A stretch of DNA of 64,000 bases from Spirosoma terrae (GTDB lineage: Bacteria > Bacteroidota > Bacteroidia > Cytophagales > Spirosomataceae), in contig NZ_JAAFZH010000011.1 of assembly GCF_010435915.1 (NCBI RefSeq), positions 185,554-249,553 on the forward strand, written 5' to 3'. Each line of letters starts with the position of its first letter. The first letter of the stretch is position 1. Below are positions 45,814-54,998 of the stretch, one piece after another. Below the pieces are notes generated by a model that searched no databases, was not told the DNA's origin, and was given only the letters and a program-made list of their open reading frames with translations. The translations under genes and the position numbers were made by a program.

Positions 45814-47355
45814 ATGCAACGAAAATTTTTAGTAACTGGCATACTGTTTCTTGGCCTGATTTCGGGCTGTAAGGAAGAGGTATTGGAAAAAAGCAATCCG
45901 AACGGTGTTACGGTCGATAACTACTATAAAAATGGTGTTGAACTGACCAGCGCTGTTACGGCCATATACGCATCGGCCAAATCGAACGCGCTGACATCGC
46001 GCGAGTGGTTTTTTCTGCACGATCTACGTAGCGACGACGTAGCGTCGGGGGGAGGGCAGCTCGAAACGCCCCGTAACCAATTGCTACTAGGTAGCCACGA
46101 TGCCGGTAATGCCGTCATGAGTAGCGTCTGGACCGGCTACTACCGGCTTATTCACCGGGCTAACTCGGTGCTGGATTTGTCGGCTAACGTGAGCGATCTG
46201 GCTGCCGAAACCAAAAGCAGACTGCTGGCCGAAGCACGATTCCTCCGGGCCTGGGCTTATTTTGATCTGGTAACCATGTGGGGTGGCGTTCCGTTGTATA
46301 AAACCTACGTAACGTCGGTCGATGGTGCTTTGCCACGCGCTGCCGAGAAGGAAGTGTATGACTTTATTGTGGCTGATCTGAAAGCCGCTCAGGATGCGCT
46401 TCCCTTAAGTTATGATACGGGCAATCTGGGCCGTGCTACCAAAGGAGCCGCTCAAATGTTGCTGGCTCGGGTGTATTTACAGCAGGCCGATTACGCCAAT
46501 GCGAAAACCGAGCTGCAAAAAGTGATTTCGTCGGGTGTGTACAGCCTGGTTGATAATTTCGGCGATAACTTCATTGAGGAAACGGAATTCAATAAAGAGT
46601 CAATCTGGGAAATCAACTTTTACCCATCGGGCGGCAATTACAACTGGGATGGCAACGGGAATGGCGCAACGGCGGGTACCGAAACTGTGCGGACCCAAGA
46701 GTATTCGGCTATCGGCTGGCGTAACGTAATTCCATCGAACAGCCTGCTGAACGAATTCGAAAGAACGCAGAAAGGCGATGCGAAGAATGACCCCCGCTAT
46801 GCCAAGTCGTTCTATACCACCGGCGACAAATACAACAACGATCTGAATACGTTGACGGATGCTGCCCAGAACGGAAACTCATCGGTTGTCGGCGGAACAA
46901 CCATGAAAGTAAGCTGGCGGAAGTTTTCACTGATGTATAAAACGGATCAGTCATTTCTGACGGGCGGTATTAACCAACGGATTATGCGCTACGCCGAAAC
47001 GCTGCTGGCCATGGCCGAATGCGAAAATGAACTCGGTAATTCGGCAGCCGCCGTTACGTATCTAAACCAGGTTCGAGCTCGTAAAGGCGTCGAAATGCCT
47101 GCCTATCCAACCGCCAGATACCCAGTTAGTACAAAAGATCAGGTTTTTGCGGCCATCGTTCACGAACGGCGTGTTGAGCTGAGCGGAGAGCAGGTGCGCA
47201 ATCGGGATATTGTACGCTGGCGGAAAGCCGGAAAGCTTACGACTGAGCCGTTTAGCTACTTCCAGAAGGGTAAACATGAGTTGCTCCCAATTCCGCAGAC
47301 GGAGATTGATAACAACGCAAAAGTTGATCAGAAAGATCAGAATCCTGGCTACTAA
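45814..47355 (+). CDS. SusD/RagB-family outer-membrane nutrient-binding lipoprotein
   Basis: A 513-residue SusD homologue. The ATG at 45814 gives a clean lipoprotein signal (MQRKFLVTGILFLGLISGC). An in-frame TTG at 45802 is less likely. SusD features are TVDNYYKNGVELTSAVTAIY, helices with ARFLRAWAYFDLVTMWGGVP and GRATKGAAQMLLARVYLQQ, and the C-terminal RYAETLLAMAECENELGNSA with HERRVELSGEQVRNRDIVRW. It partners with the SusC encoded just upstream. It is followed by a peculiar repeat array and a large CRTAC1-like lipoprotein in the same direction. Confidence 0.93.
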   Translation: MQRKFLVTGILFLGLISGCKEEVLEKSNPNGVTVDNYYKNGVELTSAVTAIYASAKSNALTSREWFFLHDLRSDDVASGGGQLETPRNQLLLGSHDAGNAVMSSVWTGYYRLIHRANSVLDLSANVSDLAAETKSRLLAEARFLRAWAYFDLVTMWGGVPLYKTYVTSVDGALPRAAEKEVYDFIVADLKAAQDALPLSYDTGNLGRATKGAAQMLLARVYLQQADYANAKTELQKVISSGVYSLVDNFGDNFIEETEFNKESIWEINFYPSGGNYNWDGNGNGATAGTETVRTQEYSAIGWRNVIPSNSLLNEFERTQKGDAKNDPRYAKSFYTTGDKYNNDLNTLTDAAQNGNSSVVGGTTMKVSWRKFSLMYKTDQSFLTGGINQRIMRYAETLLAMAECENELGNSAAAVTYLNQVRARKGVEMPAYPTARYPVSTKDQVFAAIVHERRVELSGEQVRNRDIVRWRKAGKLTTEPFSYFQKGKHELLPIPQTEIDNNAKVDQKDQNPGY

Positions 47356-47357
47356 GC

Positions 47358-47474
47358 TGGTTCTGGTTAGTGGTTTATGGTTTTTGGTTTGTGGTTTATA
47401 GTTTATAGTTTATAGATGACTATCCTTAAACCAGAAACCACGAACCATAAACTATAAACCAGAAACTATAAACC
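47358..47474. repeat. short-repeat array in inverted arrangement
   Basis: The left arm (47358-47415) is built of variants of GGTTTA/TGGTTTT/TTTATAG. The right arm (about 47426-47474) is built of the complementary AAACCAGAAACCA/ACTATAAACC units, so the two can fold on each other. No coding frame is obvious. It sits between the SusD and the CRTAC1-like genes and may act as a weak transcription or RNA-stability element. Confidence 0.7.
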
Positions 47475-47565
47475 CACCCCCTATTACCTTCCCTGTAAAG
47501 CGGAGGCTAGCATTAGTTCTGGCTAGTCTTCGCTTTTATGGTTGAAAAGTTATTCTTGGCGGAAT

Positions 47566-50500
47566 ATGAAGTCCTATCGTTCGTTTTGGTGCCAGGCTCT
47601 TATTAGCGTATGTCTGTTCAGTATGGCTTGCCAGAGGGCTTCGCCAGGCCGTTTCGAACTGATTCCTACGAGTGAGTCCGGCGTTACGTTTGCGAATACG
47701 CTGACTCCCAACGATCAGCTCAATGCCTTTACGTTTACGAATTTCTATAATGGTGGGGGCGTTGGCGTTGGCGATGTCGATAACGATGGCAAACCCGACC
47801 TGTTTCTGGGCGGCAATCAGGTGAGTTGCCGGTTGTATCTGAACCGCATCGATACGGTCTCTCATACCTGGAAATTTGACGATATTACCGACGTAGCAGG
47901 CATATCGACCAACCGTTGGTGTACGGGTATATCGATGGTCGATCTGAATGGCGATGGCTGGCTGGATGTGTACGTCAGTGTGGCCAGGCATTCCGGAATC
48001 CCTAAATCGAACAACCTGTTATTCATCAATCAGGGGCTAAAGAATGGCGTGCCGTTTTTCAAAGAAATGGCGGCTGATTATGGCCTTGCTGATGAGAGTT
48101 ACACCACACAAACCGCTTTTTTTGATTACGATCGCGATGGCGATCTGGACGCTTATCTGCTCAATACCGGGCCTGATCTGCAAAACCCCAATACGCTCCG
48201 ACGAACGTTTGATGATGGGTCGCATCCCAGTACCGGAAAATTGTATGAAAACATCGGTAGCACCGAAGGGCATCCTGTTTTCAAAGACGTATCGAAACAG
48301 GCCGGCATTCGGTATGAAGGGCTAGGCCTTGGGCTGGCCATCAGTGATCTCAATAAAGATGGTTACCCGGACATCTACTGTTCGAATGATTTTATCAGCA
48401 GCGATATTCTGTACATAAATAAGGGGAAGCAAAAGGCGTTCGCCAATGTGATTCGGGATGCAACGGCCCACACCAGTCTGTACGGTATGGGGGTCGATAT
48501 TGCCGATTTTAACAACGATGGCCTGCCCGATATTTTCCAGCTCGATATGTTGCCGGAAGAAAACGCCCGGCAAAAAATGATGCTGGCTGGTCAGGATTAT
48601 GATCGCAAGGAATTAAGTATTGCCGAGCCTTATTTGTACCAGATGCAGTACATGCGTAATTCGCTGCAACTCAATCTGGGCCGGGTAAAGAACGTAGCGC
48701 TTAAGACTGCCGATGTGCCTGAGATTCCCCATTTTTCGGAGATTGGATTGCTGGCTGGCGTAGCAAAAACCGACTGGAGCTGGTCGGCCCTTTTTGGCGA
48801 TTATGACAACGATGGTCGTAAAGACCTGTTCATCACGAACGGCTATCGGCGCGACGTAACGGATCGCGATTTTATTCAGTTTACGGAAGAATTTTCGGGC
48901 TTCGGCACAACTGAGTTTCAGAAAGACAAGCGGGAGGAACTGATGAAAAAGGTCCCGGAAGTACGAGTGCCCAACTACGCTTATCGCAATACGGCTGACT
49001 TAACGTTCAGTGACGTATCGAACGAATGGGGGCTTGCTTCTATGGACTATTGCAGTGGTGCTTCCTATGCCGATCTGGACAACGACGGCGATCTCGATCT
49101 GGTTGTCAATGCCGTCGATTCTGAAGCGCTCGTCTATCGGAACACGACCCAGCAAACAGCGCCAAAGCATTACCTGTCAGTTCAGCTCGATGGCGAAGCT
49201 GGAAATAGGCAGGGCATCGGTACGAAAGTGACCATCTGGACCGGCAAGGAGATGCAACACAGCGAACTATTTGTCGTTCGTGGTTATCAGTCGTCGGTAG
49301 AACCTGCGCTTCATTTTGGCGTTGGTGAATCAACCCTCATCGATTCGCTACGTATCGAATGGCCAGACGGAAAAATAAGTACGCAATATCGGCTGCCGGT
49401 CGATCGACGTATTACGGTTCGGGCCACCAGCGCTGTTGACGGCCAAGCGCCAGCGTCAGTTTCCAGCCAGCCCTTGTTTGAGGCTGTATCTGTACCAATA
49501 ACGCCAGCGTTTGCGCACAAGACCCCCAATTTTGTCGATTTCAAACAGACAGCGGCCCTGCATAAGATGGTATCGCGCGGTGGTATGGCTCTGGCGTCAG
49601 GCGATATAAACGGCGATGGGCTGGAAGACTGTTTTATCGGTGGAACGTATCCAGGCAGCAAAGCCTGTTTTCTGGTAAGAACACCCCAGGGAGGATTTAA
49701 GCAGGTTCCGTTATCGATACACGGGGAGCACGACGATACGGCGGCCCTGCTTTTCGACGCCGACGGTGATAAGGATCTGGATTTATACGTCGTTTGTGGA
49801 GGAGCGCAACGCGATGCGTCGGATAAAGCGTTCTATCAGGATCAATTGTACCTCAACGACGGGCGCGGTACGTTCAGTCTGGCCGCAGCCAATGCGTTAC
49901 CCGACCTGTCGGGAAGTGGCTCCTGCATTACGGCTACCGACTTCGATCAGGACGGCGATCTCGACTTATTTGTGGGCGGGCGACTTATTCCGGGCAAATA
50001 CCCATTGCCAGCCCGTAGTTATCTGCTTCGAAACGACACGGCGAACGGAGTCGCCAGATTCACCGACGTAACGGCACAGGTATTTCCCTGGCTACAGGAG
50101 GCAGGGCTTGTTTGCAGTGCCATCTGGACCGACATAAACAAAGATAAATGCCCCGATTTGATTGTGGCGGGTGAGTGGATGCCGATTGGCGTGGCACAGG
50201 GTTCCTGGACAACGAACCGGGGTGTGAAAACCTATAAGCTAACCCGTTTAGCAGACCCATTTGGCAAAGACGTAGCAGCCGTAGGGTGGTGGAATAGTCT
50301 GGCGCAGGGCGATTTTGATAACGATGGCGATCTGGACTACATAGCCGGTAACGAAGGACTCAATACGTTATACCGGGCATCGACGCAGGAACCTGTGTCA
50401 TTGGTTGCCAAAGATTTTAACAACGACGGTACGTTCGACCCGATCATGGGTTATTTTATAAAAGGCATTAGCTACCCGGCTATTCCTCGGGATGCGCTCA

Positions 50501-51003
50501 ATCAGCAGATTATTCAGTTTCGGCGTAAGTATCAGTATTACGCTGATTACGCCAGCGTCAGGTTCGCGGATTTATTTTCGTCCGATGAACTAGCCGGAGC
50601 GTATCAGGCAAAAGCGACTAATCTGCAAAGTGCCTATATCGAAAATCTGGGAAACAGTCAGTTTAAACTAACTCCGCTGCCGCTGCTGGCCCAGCAATCG
50701 CCTGTTTTTGGAATTGTTCCCTTCGACTATAACCAGGACGGCAAACTGGACATCGTATTGACCGGTAATTTTTACGAAAACGAAGTAAATATGGGTCGGC
50801 AGGATGCGTCGGTAGGGTTATTATTACTAGGAGATGGGCACGGCCATTTTCGAGTGGTGCCCAACCGGGAAAGTGGCCTTATGATTCCGGGTAATGCCAG
50901 AACTACCGTACTGTTAACTAACCAAAAGGCCAGTGATTTGCTGGTAACGGCTATCAACGGCCAGGGCGTACAATTCACAAAGCTTACGAAGTTGGGGCCT
51001 TAA
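47566..51003 (+). CDS. CRTAC1/ASPIC-type FG-GAP repeat lipoprotein
   Basis: A 1145-residue exported lipoprotein (signal ending FSMAC, the lipid Cys). It is built of many FG-GAP/VCBS-type calcium loops, each with D-x-D-x-D-G: VGVGDVDNDGKPDLFLGGNQ, MVDLNGDGWLDVYVS, FFDYDRDGDLDAYLL, FGDYDNDGRKDLFITNG and FDNDGDLDYIAGN. An ASPIC/UnbV domain around residues 530-610 (LSVQLDGEAGNRQGIGTKVT, RIEWPDGK) splits two propeller halves. Such proteins are commonly encoded after susCD in Spirosoma-like genomes, probably as surface-exposed binding proteins. The start ATG at 47566 is chosen for the signal peptide. Its function beyond calcium-dependent adhesion or binding is unknown. Confidence 0.86.
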   Translation: MKSYRSFWCQALISVCLFSMACQRASPGRFELIPTSESGVTFANTLTPNDQLNAFTFTNFYNGGGVGVGDVDNDGKPDLFLGGNQVSCRLYLNRIDTVSHTWKFDDITDVAGISTNRWCTGISMVDLNGDGWLDVYVSVARHSGIPKSNNLLFINQGLKNGVPFFKEMAADYGLADESYTTQTAFFDYDRDGDLDAYLLNTGPDLQNPNTLRRTFDDGSHPSTGKLYENIGSTEGHPVFKDVSKQAGIRYEGLGLGLAISDLNKDGYPDIYCSNDFISSDILYINKGKQKAFANVIRDATAHTSLYGMGVDIADFNNDGLPDIFQLDMLPEENARQKMMLAGQDYDRKELSIAEPYLYQMQYMRNSLQLNLGRVKNVALKTADVPEIPHFSEIGLLAGVAKTDWSWSALFGDYDNDGRKDLFITNGYRRDVTDRDFIQFTEEFSGFGTTEFQKDKREELMKKVPEVRVPNYAYRNTADLTFSDVSNEWGLASMDYCSGASYADLDNDGDLDLVVNAVDSEALVYRNTTQQTAPKHYLSVQLDGEAGNRQGIGTKVTIWTGKEMQHSELFVVRGYQSSVEPALHFGVGESTLIDSLRIEWPDGKISTQYRLPVDRRITVRATSAVDGQAPASVSSQPLFEAVSVPITPAFAHKTPNFVDFKQTAALHKMVSRGGMALASGDINGDGLEDCFIGGTYPGSKACFLVRTPQGGFKQVPLSIHGEHDDTAALLFDADGDKDLDLYVVCGGAQRDASDKAFYQDQLYLNDGRGTFSLAAANALPDLSGSGSCITATDFDQDGDLDLFVGGRLIPGKYPLPARSYLLRNDTANGVARFTDVTAQVFPWLQEAGLVCSAIWTDINKDKCPDLIVAGEWMPIGVAQGSWTTNRGVKTYKLTRLADPFGKDVAAVGWWNSLAQGDFDNDGDLDYIAGNEGLNTLYRASTQEPVSLVAKDFNNDGTFDPIMGYFIKGISYPAIPRDALNQQIIQFRRKYQYYADYASVRFADLFSSDELAGAYQAKATNLQSAYIENLGNSQFKLTPLPLLAQQSPVFGIVPFDYNQDGKLDIVLTGNFYENEVNMGRQDASVGLLLLGDGHGHFRVVPNRESGLMIPGNARTTVLLTNQKASDLLVTAINGQGVQFTKLTKLGP

Positions 51004-51016
51004 GCAACCAAACTAA

Positions 51017-52470
51017 ACATGAGTCATCCCGAATTTTGTCGGGGAATCTAAAAAAGAACCTCCTTTCTTAGTTTTGAGCATCACCACAACGCTAAAACCA
51101 GAAGGGAGGTCTTTTTATGTCCAAGACATGTCAGCAAAAAAAGAATATTTGCAGCCCAAAATCAACTAGTACCGCCTTTTTAGAGGCCAAGGCCCAGCAC
51201 TATCTCCGCCCCCTGGAGGCCAAACTTCTGGGGCAGATTGATAAACGGCTAGTGGCCACCTTCTCAACCCTGTTCCGAAGTATCCTGCTATTCCGTAACA
51301 CCAAGATGGGACTCTTGCTGAGTGAATTAGGTGGATACATCGCTGGGCATGCCCATGCGCCAGCGGGAACCAAACGTCTCAGCAACCTCTTACGATCCAA
51401 CAAGTGGTCGGCTTCCTTGGTGGATGCGTTCTTCTTTGCCTTGGCAAAACAGCGCATTAACCAGCTACGAACTCTGGGCAAACGACCGATGCTGCTATGG
51501 GATGAGAGTCGGCTGGAGAAGCCCGAGAGTTGGTTTGTGGAAGGCCTGTGCTCGGTCGAAAGCAGCAAGGGCAAGCGACTCACCAAGATTAAGAAAGGCT
51601 TTTTCAAGCCCCCTTCAGCGCGCATCTGCGTACCGGGCTTTCAATGGACAGGCGTACTCTTGTCGGCCTTGGGTAAGGTGCCCAGTGTGGTGCAGATGAG
51701 TTGGTGGACCACCCGAGGTAAGTACAAGGAGGTGGGTACCAACATTATGTACCGGATGCTCAAGGCATTACAGACTTCGTTGGCTGAGTCGGTGTTGCAT
51801 GTCTTGGACCGGGGGTACGCCACTAGCTGGACGATTGAGTGGATGCTGCACTTTCAGCAAGATTTTCTGGTGCGCTGGAAAAAGAACCAGTTACTGACGC
51901 ATGCTGAGAAAGGCAGTAAACAGACCCATCTGCTGGCGCGTAGCTGCCCAGCCCAGGGCCATAAATTGCTGCGCGACAAGGAGCGCAAGCTCACCAAGCA
52001 TGTGAGTGTGGGGTGGACGGCAGTGGTCCATGCGGAGTTTGCTCACACGACGCTGTATCTGCTGGTGGTTCGGGACAAGAAACACCAGCAACCTCCGATG
52101 TATCTGCTGACGTCGGTCGCCATTGATTCGATTAAAGAGGCTTGGCAACTGGTGCACAGCTATATGCATCGGTGGCAGATTGAGCAGGCATTCCGAGCTG
52201 GCAAAGCCGAATTAGGTATGGAGTCACCCCGGTTGTGGTTCTGGCAGAGTCGACTCAAGTTATTAGCCGTGGTGGCCTTAGTGTATGATTTTCTGCTGTC
52301 CTTGTTGCGGAACTGGCCGGGTTGGGTACCGCTGTTCTTGAAGCGGTGGGTGCCTCGAACAGGCAATCGGCACCGCAACACTTCGGTGCCGATCTATCGA
52401 CTTCGTTTAGCCATCGCCAATGCATTGATGGTCGCTTTTGCCATCACTCAAAATTCGGGATGACTCATGT
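51017..52470 (+). mobile_element. IS4-type insertion sequence
   Basis: A complete-looking insertion sequence of about 1.45 kb. Exact 22-base terminal inverted repeats lie at 51017-51038 (beginning ACATGAGTCATCCCG) and 52449-52470. A single transposase gene fills the inside, and its stop lies within the right repeat. No direct target duplication is visible in the flanks. It lies 13 bases after the stop of the CRTAC1-like gene and marks the change to AT-rich DNA on its right. Confidence 0.88.
51117..52463 (+). CDS. IS4-family transposase
   Basis: A 448-residue DDE transposase. The first catalytic Asp is probably in LLWDESRLEK, the second in HVLDRGYATSW, and the Glu lies in the IS4 signature Y-(2)-R-(3)-E-(6)-K, seen in full as YMHRWQIEQAFRAGK around residue 350. 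A C-terminal helical tail is basic. The frame is intact and full length, so the element may be able to move. The gene starts 100 bases inside the left repeat and ends inside the right repeat. Confidence 0.92.
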   Translation: MSKTCQQKKNICSPKSTSTAFLEAKAQHYLRPLEAKLLGQIDKRLVATFSTLFRSILLFRNTKMGLLLSELGGYIAGHAHAPAGTKRLSNLLRSNKWSASLVDAFFFALAKQRINQLRTLGKRPMLLWDESRLEKPESWFVEGLCSVESSKGKRLTKIKKGFFKPPSARICVPGFQWTGVLLSALGKVPSVVQMSWWTTRGKYKEVGTNIMYRMLKALQTSLAESVLHVLDRGYATSWTIEWMLHFQQDFLVRWKKNQLLTHAEKGSKQTHLLARSCPAQGHKLLRDKERKLTKHVSVGWTAVVHAEFAHTTLYLLVVRDKKHQQPPMYLLTSVAIDSIKEAWQLVHSYMHRWQIEQAFRAGKAELGMESPRLWFWQSRLKLLAVVALVYDFLLSLLRNWPGWVPLFLKRWVPRTGNRHRNTSVPIYRLRLAIANALMVAFAITQNSG

Positions 52471-53012
52471 TGCTCCCGAAGCTGGGAGAGATTCTTGGCT
52501 TTAAAGTGCTTATAATCAGGCGATTTTGTAATATAAATGGGGTAAGGACACTAGGATTCAAAAATTGGCTTTAAGTATATGATTGCAAGTAAATATAGAT
52601 TGTTATTATTCCGATTTACCCCCAACTATACCCTCAATTTACAGTTGGCAAAAACATTAGATAAGCACCCTAAGTCAGGCATATTGCCGTTTGGCCTACA
52701 ATCGTATAATCGAGCAGAGAGTCATTTCGCTATTCCAATTAATTGATTATTAGTTGATTAACTATTTAGTAGCTCCAGTTTCGGTCCCCCAAGTTGGTCC
52801 CCAACTCACGTTAAAAACGGGTGTGTCTAGAGTTATAGATTACACAATAATAATAGGCTCTCAAGAGCTTTCTTGAGTAATGAATTAAAGATTGTTGTTC
52901 CATACCCGGTTAAAATTACAGTTACCAAAAAAACTCAAAATTCCTGATTACCTTTTAAAAGCTCCTTAGATACATCAATGAAATTAATCACTGTATCTAA
53001 ACACAAACTTTC
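52471..53012. other. gap between the insertion sequence and the island
   Basis: About 540 AT-rich bases. Small hairpins are present (CTCAAGA/TCTTGAG at 52860-52877, and AGTTGG/CCAACT near 52785-52800), but no gene, integrase or tRNA was recognised. The promoter of the lipoprotein gene must lie in its right part. Confidence 0.45.
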
Positions 53013-53426
53013 ATGAAGACCAAACGCTTCACCTCATTTTTCCACCTTGTAGGCTTTTGTGTGCTTGTTTTTTTTGTGAGCCAGTCTTGTAGTGACAACA
53101 CAAATACAGGTAGTCAGTTACCAGGGATATATTCATCAGCCAACGATAACAGTACCTGCGGATCGTACTGCCGTAAAAGTCTTGTTCTGTTAAATAGCAA
53201 TGTGCCTTCAATGATTAAGTTGGCCGAGCGGATGGATCAAGGATATGACCCTAGCGCTCTTGAATTTTTGTCGGCACTTAGTTTTGCATATCAAGTTTCA
53301 GAATATGAGGACAAAATTAAAAATGAGTGCCCCGAGACCTTTGCTGTTTATGAGCAAGACCGCAATGGTATGCTGGCTATTCACGGGTTAAATACCTTAG
53401 TTGAATACTTTAAGCAGAGTAACTAG
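53013..53426 (+). CDS. small predicted lipoprotein, island gene 1
   Basis: A 137-residue protein. Residues 1-25 form a hydrophobic signal ending VSQSC, so Cys26 probably carries lipid. The mature part has three further Cys (TCGSYC near residue 50 and KNECPE near 105) and a helical C-terminal half (EFLSALSFAYQVSEYEDKI). I do not recognise a family. Base composition is AT-rich like the following genes. A perfect 38-base palindrome at 53504-53541 separates it from the sigma-factor gene. It may be co-regulated with the island without being part of its main operon. Confidence 0.65.
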   Translation: MKTKRFTSFFHLVGFCVLVFFVSQSCSDNTNTGSQLPGIYSSANDNSTCGSYCRKSLVLLNSNVPSMIKLAERMDQGYDPSALEFLSALSFAYQVSEYEDKIKNECPETFAVYEQDRNGMLAIHGLNTLVEYFKQSN

Positions 53427-53503
53427 ATGTTTTTTTATCAAACGTTTCTTAATGGTAATCCTACTGTTTGAGCGTTAGTTGATGGGTTTATTTGAACTGG
53501 TCG

Positions 53504-53541
53504 AACTAACATATGAGTATAATTATACTCATATGTTAGTT
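53504..53541. repeat. perfect 38-base palindrome upstream of the sigma-factor gene
   Basis: Reading outward from the centre at AATT, both strands are identical. The arms begin AACTAACATATGAGTATA. There is no loop and little GC, so it is an unusual terminator. A regulator site or cruciform is also possible. It ends 81 bases before the GTG of the sigma factor. Confidence 0.85.
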
Positions 53542-53622
53542 ATTTAAAAAGATTCTTATAGATTTATGTAAGATAATTACTATTTTAAGGCCAAATCCAC
53601 ACTTTCAGCTTATTCTCATCCA

Positions 53623-54192
53623 GTGAATACTGATTCTGCCGCATATTATTCTGTCGACGAAAATCTGTATCATGAAATAAAACAGGGCAACAGTGGCGCC
53701 TTGAAATTTCTATACAAGACCGTTTTCCCGTCATTCCGCAACTTTGTCATTAAGAGCAATGGTTCCGAAGAGGACGCTCAAGATTGCTTTCAAGATGCCA
53801 TCAAGGATTTTTACTATAATGTTTGTACGGGAAAGCATGAGCTTGGCCGCGCCAGACCAAGCGTCACTTTGTTCAACTATGCAAAGCTCAATTTTTATAG
53901 TCTAATAAAAAGCGCTCGTAAAAGATATACCGGTCCTATAAGTGATTCACTAGAGCCTACATCTAATGACGATTTCCTAGAAAAATCTATGGCCGCAGAG
54001 CTACTATCCAATGTGGAAAAAGCATTAGAAAAGCTCTCTGACTCGTGCAAAATAACCATAATATGGTTTTACCTCGAATCCAAATCACTTCGAGAAATTG
54101 GTGATCACTTAGGCATATCTGAAGATAGTGCTAAAAATCAACGTTTTCGTTGCATTAAAAGCTTGAAGCAATTACTTAAATCAATCGTATAA
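53623..54192 (+). CDS. ECF-like sigma-70 factor, island gene 2
   Basis: A 189-residue sigma-70-like protein starting at GTG 53623, since no ATG lies in frame near the start of the conserved region. Region 2 is visible as LKFLYKTVFPSFRNFVIKSN then EEDAQDCFQDAIKDFYYNV. Region 4 reads LEKLSDSCKITIIWFYLESK followed by LREIGDHLGISEDSAKNQRF. It is not of the FecI-like group with a hydrophobic tail. Its stop is directly followed by the ATG of the next gene (54193), a layout typical of sigma/anti-sigma pairs. It may control the rest of the island. Confidence 0.82.
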   Translation: MNTDSAAYYSVDENLYHEIKQGNSGALKFLYKTVFPSFRNFVIKSNGSEEDAQDCFQDAIKDFYYNVCTGKHELGRARPSVTLFNYAKLNFYSLIKSARKRYTGPISDSLEPTSNDDFLEKSMAAELLSNVEKALEKLSDSCKITIIWFYLESKSLREIGDHLGISEDSAKNQRFRCIKSLKQLLKSIV

Positions 54193-54906
54193 ATGGCTCT
54201 TACGAACGAACAAATCGAAAAGCTTGAAATGAGAGCCAAAGGTATCCTACCGGAATCTGATGCGCAAGAATTAGACCAGCAACTTGAAGAATCTTCTGAA
54301 TTACAAAAAGAAGCAAATGAGCATATAGATCTCTATTTCGCCTTGAAAGCCCTTTCCCTTAAACCTGCTCTTCAAAAGATCCATGAAGACCTAGCGGCCG
54401 AAGGCGCATTTGATGGAGATCCCGGCAATAGTGAAAGTGATGTTAAAGTTGTTCCCTTAAAGCAGCCGTTACAGATCAACTGGGGTTGGCTAATTGCGGC
54501 TTCGGTTTTCCTATGTGTGTTTGGCATTGGAATACTCAATTTTAATCATCAGAGAAACGATAGATTATACGCCCGATACGCCTCTACTTTATCAGAGGCT
54601 TATACGGCTGACGCTAATACCTTAGGTGGGTTTACTCAGAAAGGGAAAGAAGTTTTCTATTACGAAAACTTCAGAAAAGGCGTAAGCTTGCTTCAACACA
54701 ACCAGCCTGACAAAGCTATTCCACTTTTAAAGGCTGCATCACAAAGTTCAAATCCAAAAATTCAGGAAGATTCTGAATGGTTCCTTACGCTTGCTTACTT
54801 AAAAAATCATGACAGAAGTAGCGCCAAAAAGTATGCGACTAAAATAGCAGGTAGTACCGGGCACCGATTTAATGATAACGCAAAACACTTACAATCAGAC
54901 CTTTAA
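54193..54906 (+). CDS. membrane anti-sigma-like protein with TPR-like C-terminus, island gene 3
   Basis: A 237-residue protein encoded back to back with the sigma factor. Residues 1-75 are cytoplasmic and acidic with an anti-sigma-like zinc-less helical pattern (LEMRAKGILPESDAQELDQQ, then LEESSELQKEANEHIDLYF). One membrane helix lies at about 97-115 (WGWLIAASVFLCVFGIGIL). The outer part (140-237) has TPR-like helices (FRKGVSLLQHNQPDKAIPLL, EDSEWFLTLAYLKNHDRSSA). By position and layout it probably restrains the sigma factor and listens on the periplasmic side. This is inference. No known anti-sigma motif is complete. Confidence 0.65.
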   Translation: MALTNEQIEKLEMRAKGILPESDAQELDQQLEESSELQKEANEHIDLYFALKALSLKPALQKIHEDLAAEGAFDGDPGNSESDVKVVPLKQPLQINWGWLIAASVFLCVFGIGILNFNHQRNDRLYARYASTLSEAYTADANTLGGFTQKGKEVFYYENFRKGVSLLQHNQPDKAIPLLKAASQSSNPKIQEDSEWFLTLAYLKNHDRSSAKKYATKIAGSTGHRFNDNAKHLQSDL

Positions 54907-54998
54907 ACCTATTAAATCCCTCTAAAATTAAAATAGTAATGAAATAAAGTTACCTTTTTCTTTATGCCTAGATATATATCCAGATTACTCTATCATAT

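Noticed and set aside
52471..53012. Possible attachment site or integrase remnant left of the island
   Set aside because: No tRNA end, direct repeat or recombinase motif could be identified. Only small hairpins are visible.
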